Of a stretch of DNA of 41,318 nucleotides, positions 14,973 through 22,632 are shown piece after piece. Source of the stretch: Mycobacterium sp. Root265 (GTDB lineage Bacteria; Actinomycetota; Actinomycetes; Mycobacteriales; Mycobacteriaceae); NCBI RefSeq assembly GCF_001428895.1, contig NZ_LMJA01000009.1, forward strand, positions 1-41,318, written 5' to 3'. The notes beneath the pieces were generated by a model. That model had not been told where the DNA came from. It made no database searches and saw only the letters and a list, made by a program, of their open reading frames with translations. Position numbers and translations under genes: made by a program. Numbering within the stretch: the first letter of the stretch is position 1; each line of letters begins with the position of its first letter.

Positions 14973-14985
14973 TCCGGAAAGCGCA

Positions 14986-15025
14986 CGGCCGCCGCGACTC
15001 CCGGTGAGGCAGACCGCGGCGGCCG
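14986..15025. terminator. Hairpin between convergent antiporter and 51-aa gene
   Basis: CGGCCGCCGCG (14986-14996) is the exact reverse complement of CGCGGCGGCCG (15015-15025), with an 18-nt loop and no T-tract. It lies in the 61-bp space between two converging genes. Confidence 0.6.
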
Positions 15026-15033
15026 CGTGACAA

Positions 15034-15189
15034 TCAGCTTGTCCTGTCGGCCTCACGACGCTGCTTACGCGTTTCGCGTTGGTACTTCACCAGCGCGACC
15101 AGTGCCTTGGGATTGCGTGCCAGGGCGACCGCAGCCTGCCCGCCCATCTTGACCTTCTGACCGAAAGTCGGTTTTTCCTGGGGTTCCAC
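15034..15189 (-). CDS. Small basic protein of unknown function (51 aa)
   Basis: Leftward reading from GTG 15189 gives 51 codons: VEPQEKPTFGQKVKMGGQAA, then VALARNPKALVALVKYQRET, and the tail RKQRREADRTS. GAGAGG lies about 8 bases upstream as a ribosome site, and codon use is typical of the neighbourhood. The protein is strongly basic at its C-terminus with a short hydrophobic Ala/Leu/Val stretch in the middle. That could be an amphipathic or membrane-peripheral helix, or a nucleic-acid-binding tail. I recognise it only as resembling a small conserved mycobacterial hypothetical protein. It faces away from nfo, sharing a 77-bp intergenic region. Confidence 0.6.
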   Translation of the reverse strand: MEPQEKPTFGQKVKMGGQAAVALARNPKALVALVKYQRETRKQRREADRTS

Positions 15190-15254
15190 TACTTACCTCT
15201 CACCGATCTTGATTGTCCGCTCTGCACCCTAGCCGGGCCGTCACAGCCGGTGCC

Positions 15255-15260
15255 TACACT
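15255..15260 (+). promoter_or_regulatory. Candidate -10 element for leaderless nfo
   Basis: TACACT (TANNNT pattern) ends 6 nt before the GTG start at 15267. No Shine-Dalgarno sequence precedes that GTG, so a leaderless message is likely. Confidence 0.5.
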
Positions 15261-15266
15261 GGCCTC

Positions 15267-16016
15267 GTGCTCATCGGTTCGCATGTCAATCCCGAAGACC
15301 CGATCGCCGCGGCCACCGCCGAAGGCGCTGACGTGGTCCAGTTCTTCCTCGGAAATCCGCAGAGCTGGAAGAAACCCAAGCCGCGTGAGGATGCCGAGGT
15401 GCTCAAGGCCTCCAGCGTCCCGCTGTACGTGCACGCGCCGTACCTGATCAATGTCGCCTCGGCGAACAACCGGGTGCGCATCCCGTCGCGGAAGATCCTG
15501 CAGGACACCTGCGATGCGGCCGCCGAGATCGGCGCCACCGCCGTCATCGTGCACGGCGGGCACGCCGACGACAACGATATGGACGCCGGTTTCGAGCGCT
15601 GGGTGAAGGCGCTGGACTACCTGGAGACCGATGTGCCGGTGTACCTGGAGAACACCGCGGGCGGCGACCACGCGATGGCGCGGCATTTCGACACCATCGC
15701 CCGGCTCTGGGATCACATCGGCGACAAGGGAATCGGCTTCTGCCTGGATACCTGCCACGCCTGGGCCGCCGGCGAGGCACTGATCGACGCCGTCGAGCGG
15801 ATCAAGTCCATCACCGGCCGCATCGACCTCGTGCACTGCAACGACTCCCGCGACGCCGCGGGCTCCGGCGCGGACCGGCACGCCAACTTCGGCACCGGGC
15901 AGATCGACCCGCAACTGCTGGTGGCCGTGGTCAAGGCCGCCGATGCCCCGGTGATCTGCGAGACCTCCGAAGAGGGCCGCAAGGATGACATCGCGTTCCT
16001 GCGCGACAACATCTGA
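15267..16016 (+). CDS. nfo: Endonuclease IV (AP endonuclease)
   Basis: The enzyme cleaves DNA 5' of abasic sites in base-excision repair, using a trinuclear zinc centre in a TIM barrel. The 249-aa protein starts [20 protein letters not shown] and has the AP-endonuclease family 2 signatures: [45 protein letters not shown] and LVHCNDSRD with [12 protein letters not shown]. The His, Asp and Glu residues in these are the zinc ligands. It is the Rv0670 (end) ortholog and sits in the same place, two genes after rpoC in M. tuberculosis. GTG 15267 is chosen because it gives the family N-terminus and follows the -10 hexamer; upstream codons in frame are not conserved-looking. Confidence 0.93.
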   Translation: MLIGSHVNPEDPIAAATAEGADVVQFFLGNPQSWKKPKPREDAEVLKASSVPLYVHAPYLINVASANNRVRIPSRKILQDTCDAAAEIGATAVIVHGGHADDNDMDAGFERWVKALDYLETDVPVYLENTAGGDHAMARHFDTIARLWDHIGDKGIGFCLDTCHAWAAGEALIDAVERIKSITGRIDLVHCNDSRDAAGSGADRHANFGTGQIDPQLLVAVVKAADAPVICETSEEGRKDDIAFLRDNI

Positions 16017-16061
16017 CGCATTTCGGACTGTCGGCAAACGGTGAGTGACCGGAAGGTGAAC

Positions 16062-16067
16062 TAGGCT
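16062..16067 (+). promoter_or_regulatory. Candidate -10 element of the PAP2-family gene, inside a small inverted repeat
   Basis: TAGGCT ends 8 nt before GTG 16076 and is flanked by AGGTGA (16054-16059) and TCACCT (16068-16073), which are reverse complements. The dyad across the -10 could be an operator. Confidence 0.35.
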
Positions 16068-16075
16068 CACCTCTC

Positions 16076-17134
16076 GTGGCCACGATTGACGAGGAACAGT
16101 CAATCGTCGCGGACGGACAGCTCGCCCCCGGGCGTCGCGCCCAGCGGCTGCGATATCTGCGCTACACCGCGATCACCGTCTGGGCGGCCGTCGTCCTGTG
16201 GCGCACCATCACCGACGGATTCGCCTTCAACCGGGAACTCGTGCTGCTGTACATCAGCACCGGACTGCTCGCGGCCAGCATCGGCCAGGGCCGGCGCATG
16301 TTCTACGTGCTCCGCGACTGGCTGCCCTTCGCGGTGTTGTTGATCGCTTACGACCTCAGCCGGGGAGCGGCCGATTTCGTCGGCCGCCCGACGTTGTGGC
16401 ACTGGCAGGCCGACGCCGACCGCTGGCTGTTCGGTGGCACCATGCCGACGGTATGGCTGCAGGAACGCCTGAAACTGCCGCAGCCGCCGTGGTGGGAAGT
16501 CGGGATCAGCACCGTCTACATGTCGTTCTTCGTGCTCCCGTACGTGATCGCCGGGGTGCTGTGGCTGCGCGACCGCGACGAGTGGAAGCGGTTCGTCAAG
16601 CTGTTCGTCGGCTTGAACTTCGCCGGGCTGATCATCTACACGCTGGTGCCCGCCGCGCCGCCGTGGGCGGCCGCCCGCTGCACCGCCGATGACGTCGCAG
16701 GTGGTCCGTCGGGCCCGCAGTGCATGTTCAAGTCCGCGCGCGGCGTCCCCGACGGCGGTGTCCTCGGCGCCATGGAGAACGTGCAGGACGGCGCCAACGG
16801 CTGGATCGAGCGCATCGTGACGCGGGGTTGGGGCAACCTCAACCTGCACACCGCGACCGCCCTGCTGGACCAGGGACAGGCCAGCGTCAACCTGGTGGCC
16901 GCGATCCCGTCACTGCACGCGGGGATGTCGGCAGCGTTGGCCGCGTTCCTGTGGAACCGGTTGAACCACCGGTGGCGCCCGGTGCTGGTGGCCTACCCGC
17001 TCGTCATGGCCTTCACGCTGGTGTACACCGCCGAGCATTACGTCATCGACATCCTGCTGGGCTGGGCGCTGGCCGCTGCGGTGATCTACGCCGGGCACGC
17101 CTACGAGTCGCGGCGCAGGGCGTCGACGACCTAG
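16076..17134 (+). CDS. PAP2-superfamily membrane phosphatase / phosphotransferase
   Basis: The 352-aa protein has about seven membrane segments and the C-terminal lipid-phosphatase motifs. IPSLHAG (near residue 280) is motif C2, and YTAEHYVIDILLGW is motif C3 with the catalytic His and Asp. The earlier motif is less typical, and the architecture (long N-terminal membrane part, then YTLVPAAPPWAA) is that of the actinobacterial inositolphosphotransferase/Aur1-like branch rather than simple PgpB phosphatases. It probably handles a lipid-linked phosphate in the envelope; substrate unknown. The GTG start at 16076 follows a -10-like hexamer without a ribosome site. The gene converges with the TetR gene, 5 bp apart. 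Confidence 0.75.
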   Translation: MATIDEEQSIVADGQLAPGRRAQRLRYLRYTAITVWAAVVLWRTITDGFAFNRELVLLYISTGLLAASIGQGRRMFYVLRDWLPFAVLLIAYDLSRGAADFVGRPTLWHWQADADRWLFGGTMPTVWLQERLKLPQPPWWEVGISTVYMSFFVLPYVIAGVLWLRDRDEWKRFVKLFVGLNFAGLIIYTLVPAAPPWAAARCTADDVAGGPSGPQCMFKSARGVPDGGVLGAMENVQDGANGWIERIVTRGWGNLNLHTATALLDQGQASVNLVAAIPSLHAGMSAALAAFLWNRLNHRWRPVLVAYPLVMAFTLVYTAEHYVIDILLGWALAAAVIYAGHAYESRRRASTT

Positions 17135-17139
17135 GTCCG

Positions 17140-17736
17140 TCAGACCTGCGCCAGCGCGATGACCATCTCGGCCACCGTGTCCAGATCCGCGCGGGCGCGC
17201 CTTCCGTCGGGGTCGCACACGTACTGCATCGTCAGGCCGTCCACTCCGGCCAGAATGATCCGGGCGAGTCGGTCGTAGGGCACCGCGCTCTGCTCGCCGG
17301 CATTGGTGGCCGCGGCCTCACACCAGGTCGCGATGGCCTCGGCGTATCGCTGGTACTGCCACTGCGCCAGGTGTTCCAGGCCGGGTTGGCGCAGCGCGTA
17401 GTTGAGCAGTTCGAACTGCATCAGCTGCAGGTTGATCTGGTCGACGACGAGCTCTGTCCAGAAGACCGTCAAGCCCTGCCGGATGGCGTGCGCCAGTCCG
17501 GAATTGGTCTCGACCGCGCCGGTGAGGACGGTGGCGATCTCATTGATGACGTCCTCGATGACGGCGCGCAACAACTGTTCCTTGGACGGGAAGACGTACT
17601 GCAGCGTGCCCAACGGCACCTCGGCCTCGGCGGCGACGGCACGCAACGAAGTGGTCGCGACGCCCTGGCGGGACATGACCTGCCGGGCAGCGGCGACGAA
17701 TTGCCGGCTGCGGACGGACGCTTCGACGTACGGCAT
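17140..17736 (-). CDS. TetR-family transcriptional regulator
   Basis: The 198-aa protein has a TetR helix-turn-helix at residues 9-55 (RQFVAAARQVMSRQGVATTS, then LRAVAAEAEVPLGTLQYVFPSKEQLLRAV). An alpha-helical C-terminal ligand domain follows. It starts 2 bp after the stop of the cupin gene and forms an operon with it, divergent from fadE8. This arrangement suggests control of the cupin and/or the fadE8-echA4-echA5 beta-oxidation cluster by an acyl-CoA-like ligand; that is inference. The GTLQYVFPSKEQL recognition region is of the RutR/BetI-like type. Confidence 0.88.
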   Translation of the reverse strand: MPYVEASVRSRQFVAAARQVMSRQGVATTSLRAVAAEAEVPLGTLQYVFPSKEQLLRAVIEDVINEIATVLTGAVETNSGLAHAIRQGLTVFWTELVVDQINLQLMQFELLNYALRQPGLEHLAQWQYQRYAEAIATWCEAAATNAGEQSAVPYDRLARIILAGVDGLTMQYVCDPDGRRARADLDTVAEMVIALAQV

Positions 17737-17738
17737 GC

Positions 17739-18074
17739 TCAGGTCAGGTAGATCTTGCGCAGGGTCTCGGTGACCGTCCAGGTGGTCTCGGCGCCGGCGG
17801 CCAGGCGCCCGATATCGCCGGCGCGCAACTGCAGCGCCACAGTGCCGTCGGCGAACTCGACGGTGGCGGCCCCGGAGAGCACGACGAACACCTCGTCGGC
17901 CTCGACATCGGTCATGGTGCCCACCGACATCTCCCAGACGCCGATCTCCAGATCGCCGAACTCGGTGAGCGTCGACGCCGCGGTGCTCGGGTCGCCTGCC
18001 ACGGACTGATCGGCCGGTACCGGCTCGTGGGTGAGTGCCAGTGCGGCGGCGCGGATGACGGTATTGGGCTGCAC
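17739..18074 (-). CDS. Small cupin-domain protein
   Basis: From GTG 18074 the 111-aa product starts VQPNTVIRAAALALTHEPVP and has one cupin barrel of the DUF861 type. IGVWEMSVGTMTDVEADEVF leads into VVLSGAATVEFADGTVALQL, RAGDIGRLAAGAETTWTV and LRKIYLT. Members include (S)-ureidoglycine aminohydrolase-like and sugar-binding small cupins, so no reaction can be assigned. The first cupin motif lacks the full set of His metal ligands, so it may bind rather than convert its ligand. A CATACT hexamer ends 6 nt before the GTG on the minus strand, consistent with a leaderless start. It is first in the operon with the TetR gene. Confidence 0.75.
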   Translation of the reverse strand: MQPNTVIRAAALALTHEPVPADQSVAGDPSTAASTLTEFGDLEIGVWEMSVGTMTDVEADEVFVVLSGAATVEFADGTVALQLRAGDIGRLAAGAETTWTVTETLRKIYLT

Positions 18075-18091
18075 CGCACGAGTATGCACTG

Positions 18092-18129
18092 TGTTACGTA
18101 TCTTGTGCAGCTGTCGAGAAAATGTAACA
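18092..18129. promoter_or_regulatory. Candidate operator between cupin-TetR and fadE8
   Basis: TGTTAC (18092-18097) and GTAACA (18124-18129) are exact reverse complements in the 63-bp region between two divergent starts. The spacing (26 bp) is wide for one TetR dimer; the pair could be two half-sites of separate operators. Weak evidence. Confidence 0.3.
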
Positions 18130-18137
18130 GTAGTTGT

Positions 18138-19757
18138 ATGGCCACTCACGTCGTCACCAATCAGGTCCCGCCGATGCTCGACCACAATCCGGCTGCCTCG
18201 CCGGTGCTCATGGAGGCGCTGGTCCGCGAGGGCGGCGGATGGGGCGCCGACGAGATCACCGAACTCGGCGCGCTGAGCGGATCGGCCCAGGCCCAGCGCT
18301 GGGGCGAACTGGCCGACCGCAACCGTCCGGTGCTGCACACCCACGATCGCTATGGCCACCGCGTCGACGAGGTCGAATTCGACCCGGCCTATCACGAGCT
18401 GATGAATGTGGCCGTGACGCACGGACTGCACGGCTCCCCGTGGGCCGATGACCGCACCGGATCTCATGTGGTCCGGGCCGCCAAGACCTCGGTGTGGACG
18501 CCCGAGCCGGGACACATCTGCCCGATCTCGATGACCTACGCCGTGGTGCCCGCGTTGCGTTTCAACCCCGAACTGGCCGCGGCCTACGAACCGCTGCTCA
18601 CCAGCCGGGTCTATGACCCCGAGCTGAAAGTGCCCACCACCAAAGCCGGTCTCACCGCGGGTATGTCGATGACCGAGAAGCAGGGCGGCTCCGACGTCCG
18701 GGCCGGCACCACCGAAGCGGTCGCCAATGGCGACGGCACCTACACGCTGACCGGACACAAGTGGTTCACCTCGGCGCCGATGTGCGATGTGTTCCTGGTA
18801 CTCGCTCAGGCGCCCGGAGGAGTGTCCTGCTTCTTCCTGCCCCGGGTGCTGCCCGACGGCACCCGCAATCGGATGTTCCTGCAGCGCCTCAAGGACAAGC
18901 TCGGCAACCACGCCAACGCTTCCAGCGAGGTCGAATACGACGGGGCGACGGCCTGGCTGGTCGGTGAGGAGGGCCGCGGGGTGAAGACCATCATCGAGAT
19001 GGTCAACCTGACCAGGCTGGACTGCACGCTGGGCAGCGCGACCAGCATGCGCACCGGGCTGAGCCGCGCAGTGCATCATGCCCAGCACCGAAAAGCGTTC
19101 GGCGCCTATCTGATCGACCAGCCGCTGATGCGCAACGTGCTGGCCGACCTCGCCGTCGAGGCCGAGGCCGCGACCATGCTGGCCATGCGGATGGCAGGTG
19201 CCACCGATCGCGCGGTGCGCGGTGACGAGCGCGAGTCGCTGTTGCGCCGGATCGGCCTCGCCGCCGCCAAATACTGGGTGTGCAAGCGGGCGACACCGCA
19301 CGCCGCCGAGGCGATGGAATGCCTGGGCGGCAACGGCTACGTCGAGGACTCCGGGATGCCGCGGCTGTACCGGGAGGCGCCGCTGATGGGCATCTGGGAA
19401 GGGTCGGGCAATGTCAGCGCGCTGGACACGTTGCGCGCCATGGCAACCCGGCCGGAATGCGTCGACGTGCTCTTCGAGGAACTCGCGCTGGCCCAGGACC
19501 CGCGTCTGGACGCGCACGTCGCCGCGCTGAAGACGTCACTGAGCAGCCTCGGCGATATCGAGTACCGCGGACGGCAGGTCGCCGAGGACATCTCACTGGC
19601 CTTGCAGAGTTCGCTGCTGGTGCGACACGGACATCCCGCCGTCGCCGAGGCCTTCCTGGCCAGCCGCCTGGGCGGGCAGTGGGGCGGCGCGTTCGGCACC
19701 CTGCCGACCGGCCTGGACCTGGCGCCGATCATCGAGCGCACGCTGGTCAAGGGATGA
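18138..19757 (+). CDS. fadE8: Acyl-CoA dehydrogenase, AidB-like (FadE8 ortholog)
   Basis: This is an FAD-dependent acyl-CoA dehydrogenase of the AidB/long-chain branch that would introduce the alpha-beta double bond of an acyl-CoA. The 539-aa protein has the N-terminal helical domain, the FAD-site signature GMSMTEKQGGSDVRAG with KWFTSAP, and the C-terminal helical domain. The latter includes MECLGGNGYVEDSGMPRLYR with REAPLMGIWEGSGNV, where AidB-type enzymes hold the active-site residues. Length matches M. tuberculosis FadE8 (Rv0672), and the following genes keep the Rv0673-Rv0675 order. ATG 18138 gives the family N-terminus (MATHVVTNQVPPMLDHNPAA); the upstream in-frame extension is non-coding. 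It heads the operon with echA4, 25 bp away. Confidence 0.9.
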   Translation: MATHVVTNQVPPMLDHNPAASPVLMEALVREGGGWGADEITELGALSGSAQAQRWGELADRNRPVLHTHDRYGHRVDEVEFDPAYHELMNVAVTHGLHGSPWADDRTGSHVVRAAKTSVWTPEPGHICPISMTYAVVPALRFNPELAAAYEPLLTSRVYDPELKVPTTKAGLTAGMSMTEKQGGSDVRAGTTEAVANGDGTYTLTGHKWFTSAPMCDVFLVLAQAPGGVSCFFLPRVLPDGTRNRMFLQRLKDKLGNHANASSEVEYDGATAWLVGEEGRGVKTIIEMVNLTRLDCTLGSATSMRTGLSRAVHHAQHRKAFGAYLIDQPLMRNVLADLAVEAEAATMLAMRMAGATDRAVRGDERESLLRRIGLAAAKYWVCKRATPHAAEAMECLGGNGYVEDSGMPRLYREAPLMGIWEGSGNVSALDTLRAMATRPECVDVLFEELALAQDPRLDAHVAALKTSLSSLGDIEYRGRQVAEDISLALQSSLLVRHGHPAVAEAFLASRLGGQWGGAFGTLPTGLDLAPIIERTLVKG

Positions 19758-19782
19758 GCTCCCTGCGGCAGGAGGGGAGCCC

Positions 19783-20688
19783 GTGGACACGCTGAAGACC
19801 ATGACCTATGAGGTGACCGGCCGCATCGCCCGGATCACCTTCAACCGCCCGGACAAGGGCAACGCCATCATCGCCGACACCCCGGTGGAACTGGCGGAAC
19901 TGGTAGAGCGCGCCGATCTGGATCCGAATGTCCACGTCATCCTGGTTTCCGGTGCCGGAGAAGGCTTCTGCGCGGGCTTCGACCTCGGGGCCTACGCCGA
20001 CGGCAGCTCCTCGGCCGGCTCCGATCACCGCGGCACCGTGCTCGACGGCCGCACCCAGGCGGTCAACCATCTGCCCGGCCAGCCCTGGGATCCGATGATC
20101 GATTACCAGATGATGAGCCGGTTCGTGCGCGGCTTCTCCAGCCTTATGCACTGCGACAAGCCCACCGTGGTCAAGATCCACGGCTACTGCATCGCCGGCG
20201 GCACCGACATCGCCCTGCACGCCGATCAGGTCATCACCGCCTCAGACGCAAAGATCGGCTACCCGCCGATGCGGGTGTGGGGTGTCCCGGCGGCCGGGTT
20301 GTGGGCACACCGGCTGGGAGACCAGCGCGCGAAAAGGCTTCTGTTCACCGGGGATTGCCTCACCGGCACCCAGGCCGCCGAATGGGGACTGGCCGTCGAG
20401 GCGCCCGAACCCCAGGACCTGGACGAGCGCACCGAACGCCTCGTCTCCCGGATCGCCGCCATGCCGGTGAACCAGCTCATCATGGCCAAGCTGGCCTGCA
20501 ACACCGCGCTGCTGCAACAGGGTGTGGCCACCAGTCGGATGGTCAGCACCGTGTTCGACGGTATCGCCCGGCACACCCCCGAGGGGCACGCGTTCGTCGC
20601 CGACGCGGTCGAGCACGGGTTCCGTGAAGCGGTCCGGCACCGTGACGAACCGCTGGGTGATCACGGCCGACGCGCCTCCGGGGTCTGA
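19783..20688 (+). CDS. echA4: Enoyl-CoA hydratase/isomerase family protein (EchA4-like)
   Basis: This 301-aa crotonase-fold protein starts at GTG 19783 after GGAGGGG. It has the substrate-binding segment GAGEGFCAGFDLGAY and the oxyanion stretch HGYCIAGGTDIALHADQVI. Compared from memory with classical crotonase, the first catalytic Glu (in GGGCEL) is Asp here (GGTDI), and the second (in PEINLG) falls on Pro in YPPMRVWGVP. It therefore probably lacks ordinary hydratase activity and may be an isomerase, hydrolase, decarboxylase or binding protein. Position (after fadE8, before the PaaX-like gene) matches Rv0673. Confidence 0.85.
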   Translation: MDTLKTMTYEVTGRIARITFNRPDKGNAIIADTPVELAELVERADLDPNVHVILVSGAGEGFCAGFDLGAYADGSSSAGSDHRGTVLDGRTQAVNHLPGQPWDPMIDYQMMSRFVRGFSSLMHCDKPTVVKIHGYCIAGGTDIALHADQVITASDAKIGYPPMRVWGVPAAGLWAHRLGDQRAKRLLFTGDCLTGTQAAEWGLAVEAPEPQDLDERTERLVSRIAAMPVNQLIMAKLACNTALLQQGVATSRMVSTVFDGIARHTPEGHAFVADAVEHGFREAVRHRDEPLGDHGRRASGV

Positions 20689-20691
20689 CCG

Positions 20692-21405
20692 GTGCGACTG
20701 ACCGCCCGATCGGTGGTGCTGAGCGTCTTGCTCGGTGCGCATCCGGCGTGGGCGTCGGCGGCCGAACTCGTGCTGTTGACCGCCGATTTCGGTATTCGGG
20801 AGGCGACAATGAGGGTGGCGCTGACCAGGATGGTGGGTGCGGGGGACCTGGTGCGATCCGCGGACGGCTACCGGCTCTCGGACCGGCTGCTCACCCGGCA
20901 GCGCCGCCAGGACGGCGCCATCGAACCGCGGGAACGATCGTGGGACGGAACCTGGACGACGCTGCTGATCACCAGCGTCGGCGCCGATGCCCGGACCCGC
21001 GCCGACCTGCGGAACACCTTGGTGCAGAACCGGTTCGGCGAGCTTCGCGAAGGGGCGTGGTTGCGCCCGGACAACCTCGCGGTGGTGCTGCCCGATGACG
21101 TGCGGGCCAAGGTGCGTGTCCTGCGCAGCCGCGACGATGACCCCGCCGGCCTGGTGGGGCAATTGTGGGACCTGCGGGCCTGGGCCCGCGAGGGCGAGCG
21201 GTTGCTCGCCGAGATGTCCGAGGCCACCGATGTGCCCGGGCGTTTCGTGGTGGCCGCCGCCATCGTGCGGCATCTGCTGACCGACCCGGTGCTGCCGGCC
21301 GAACTGTTGCCGGCGCGCTGGCCCGGCGAACGGCTTCGGCTGGCCTACCGGGATTTCGCCGCCGAACTGGTCGCGCGGCGAGACGACCGAGTGGAGGCAC
21401 TGTGA
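20692..21405 (+). CDS. PaaX-family transcriptional regulator
   Basis: The 237-aa protein from GTG 20692 matches PaaX-type regulators, which repress phenylacetate or other acyl-CoA pathways and are released by a CoA thioester. The N-terminal winged helix is LTARSVVLSVLLGAHPAWAS followed by FGIREATMRVALTRMVGAGD. A PaaX central domain (WDGTWTTLLITSVGADARTR) and C-terminal domain (LPARWPGERLRLAYRDFAAE) follow. It lies 3 bp after echA4, overlaps echA5 by 4 bp, and is the Rv0674 ortholog. Its place inside the operon suggests local autoregulation of fadE8-echA4-echA5 by a pathway acyl-CoA; that is inference. Confidence 0.85.
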   Translation: MRLTARSVVLSVLLGAHPAWASAAELVLLTADFGIREATMRVALTRMVGAGDLVRSADGYRLSDRLLTRQRRQDGAIEPRERSWDGTWTTLLITSVGADARTRADLRNTLVQNRFGELREGAWLRPDNLAVVLPDDVRAKVRVLRSRDDDPAGLVGQLWDLRAWAREGERLLAEMSEATDVPGRFVVAAAIVRHLLTDPVLPAELLPARWPGERLRLAYRDFAAELVARRDDRVEAL

Positions 21406-22205
21406 GTGAAGGTTCGGAGGGCAGCAGCGAAGCGACCCGGGGAATCGGTTCGGTCCGCATCGAACGGGACGGGCCGGTGACGACGGTCATCATGAACCGG
21501 CCGGAGGCGCGCAATGCGGTCAACGGCCCGGCCGCCGCAGAGCTGTACGCGGCCTTCGACGAGTTCGACAAGGACGAGACCGCGTCCGTCGCAGTGCTGT
21601 GTGGGGACAACGGAACCTTCTGCGCCGGAGCCGATCTCAAGGCGATGGGCACCGCGGAGGGCAATCAGGTGCAGCCCACCGGGCCGGGACCGATGGGGCC
21701 GTCGCGGATGATCCTGTCCAAGCCGGTGATCGCCGCCGTCAGTGGTTACGCCGTGGCCGGGGGACTGGAACTCGCACTGTGGTGTGACCTGCGGGTGGTG
21801 GAGGAGGACGCCGAGTTCGGGGTGTTCTGCCGGCGCTGGGGTGTGCCGCTGATCGACGGCGGCACGGTGCGGCTGCCACGCCTGATCGGGCACAGCCGGG
21901 CGATGGATCTGATCCTCACCGGGCGGGCCGTCGGCGCCCAGGAGGCCATGCAGATCGGTCTGGCCAACCGGGTGGTGCCGAAAGGGCAGGCCCGCGCGGC
22001 CGCCGAGGAACTGGCCGCCCAACTGGCCGCGCTCCCGCAGCTGTGTCTGCGCGCCGACCGGCTCTCCGCGCTGCACCAGTGGGGTCGAACCGAAGAAGCG
22101 GCAATCGATTTCGAATTCGGCAGCCTGGCCAAGGTGTCCTCGGAGCTGCTGGCGGGCGCCCAACGGTTCGTCGACGGGGCCGGACGGCACGGGGCCGGCA
22201 GCTAG
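21402..22205 (+). CDS. echA5: Enoyl-CoA hydratase family protein (EchA5-like)
   Basis: The 267-aa crotonase starts at GTG 21402, overlapping the PaaX stop as GTGA, so translation is coupled. The CoA site is VIMNRPEARNAVNGPAAAEL with NGTFCAGADLKAM. The oxyanion helix is SGYAVAGGLELALWCDLRVV. It keeps the first crotonase Glu (GGLEL) but has Cys where the second usually lies (FGVFCRRWGVP), the pattern of many single-Glu isomerases or hydratases. Rv0675 ortholog and last gene of the fadE8 operon. Its TAG stop overlaps the facing gene's stop in a shared CTAG. Confidence 0.87.
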   Translation: MSEGSEGSSEATRGIGSVRIERDGPVTTVIMNRPEARNAVNGPAAAELYAAFDEFDKDETASVAVLCGDNGTFCAGADLKAMGTAEGNQVQPTGPGPMGPSRMILSKPVIAAVSGYAVAGGLELALWCDLRVVEEDAEFGVFCRRWGVPLIDGGTVRLPRLIGHSRAMDLILTGRAVGAQEAMQIGLANRVVPKGQARAAAEELAAQLAALPQLCLRADRLSALHQWGRTEEAAIDFEFGSLAKVSSELLAGAQRFVDGAGRHGAGS

Positions 22206-22600
22206 CCCTTGCTGACCTTGTTGCCGCTGCCGAGATCCTCGACCTTCGGGTCACCGCCCTTGTAGACCACGGTGTTGTCGATGCCGACCACGCTGATCTC
22301 GGTCTCGACGTTGTCGAGCGTCACCTTGTTGTCGGCGCCGCCGATGTTGACGCTGGAGCAGGTGCCCTTGATGGTGAGGGTGTTGTTGGATCCACCCACG
22401 TTGATCGCCTTGCCCTGTGCGCAGTCGATATCGGCTGTGGTGCCGAAGGACCCGTAATTGATGGTGTTGCCGATCTCGACCTGGGCGCCCGAGGTGCCTG
22501 CGGTGACGGTCGGAGCGTCGGAATCCCCACTCGACCCGCATCCGGCCAGACCGAGCGCGAGCGCCACGGCGGCGACGGTTCCTGCGATGGGAGTGCGCAT
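22202..22600 (-). CDS. DUF3060 lipoprotein
   Basis: The 132-aa product has a lipoprotein signal (MRTPIAGTVAAVALALGLAG with lipobox Cys21). The rest is short beta-repeat sequence rich in Asn, Thr and Gly: IGNTINYGSFGTTADIDCAQ, INVGGSNNTLTIKGTC, VNIGGADNKVTLDNV, ISVVGIDNTVVYKGG. This is the DUF3060 pattern, likely a small right-handed beta-solenoid anchored to the outer face of the membrane. Two Cys in the repeats may form a disulfide. It is third in the leftward operon after a VanX-like enzyme and another DUF3060 protein. Function unknown. Confidence 0.8.
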   Translation of the reverse strand: MRTPIAGTVAAVALALGLAGCGSSGDSDAPTVTAGTSGAQVEIGNTINYGSFGTTADIDCAQGKAINVGGSNNTLTIKGTCSSVNIGGADNKVTLDNVETEISVVGIDNTVVYKGGDPKVEDLGSGNKVSKG

Positions 22601-22632
22601 ACTTCCTCGATTCGTAGCCGGTCGGTTCCAGC

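Noticed and set aside
16054-16073. AGGTGA ... TCACCT as a possible IdeR iron box
   Set aside because: The IdeR box has AGGT and ACCT 7 bp apart around GGC; here the spacing is 11 and the flanking TTA/TAA bases are missing. It is listed only as a small dyad.
17739-19517. 592-codon leftward frame including the cupin
   Set aside because: Only the last 111 codons from GTG 18074 are cupin sequence. The rest is antisense to fadE8 and has no domain.
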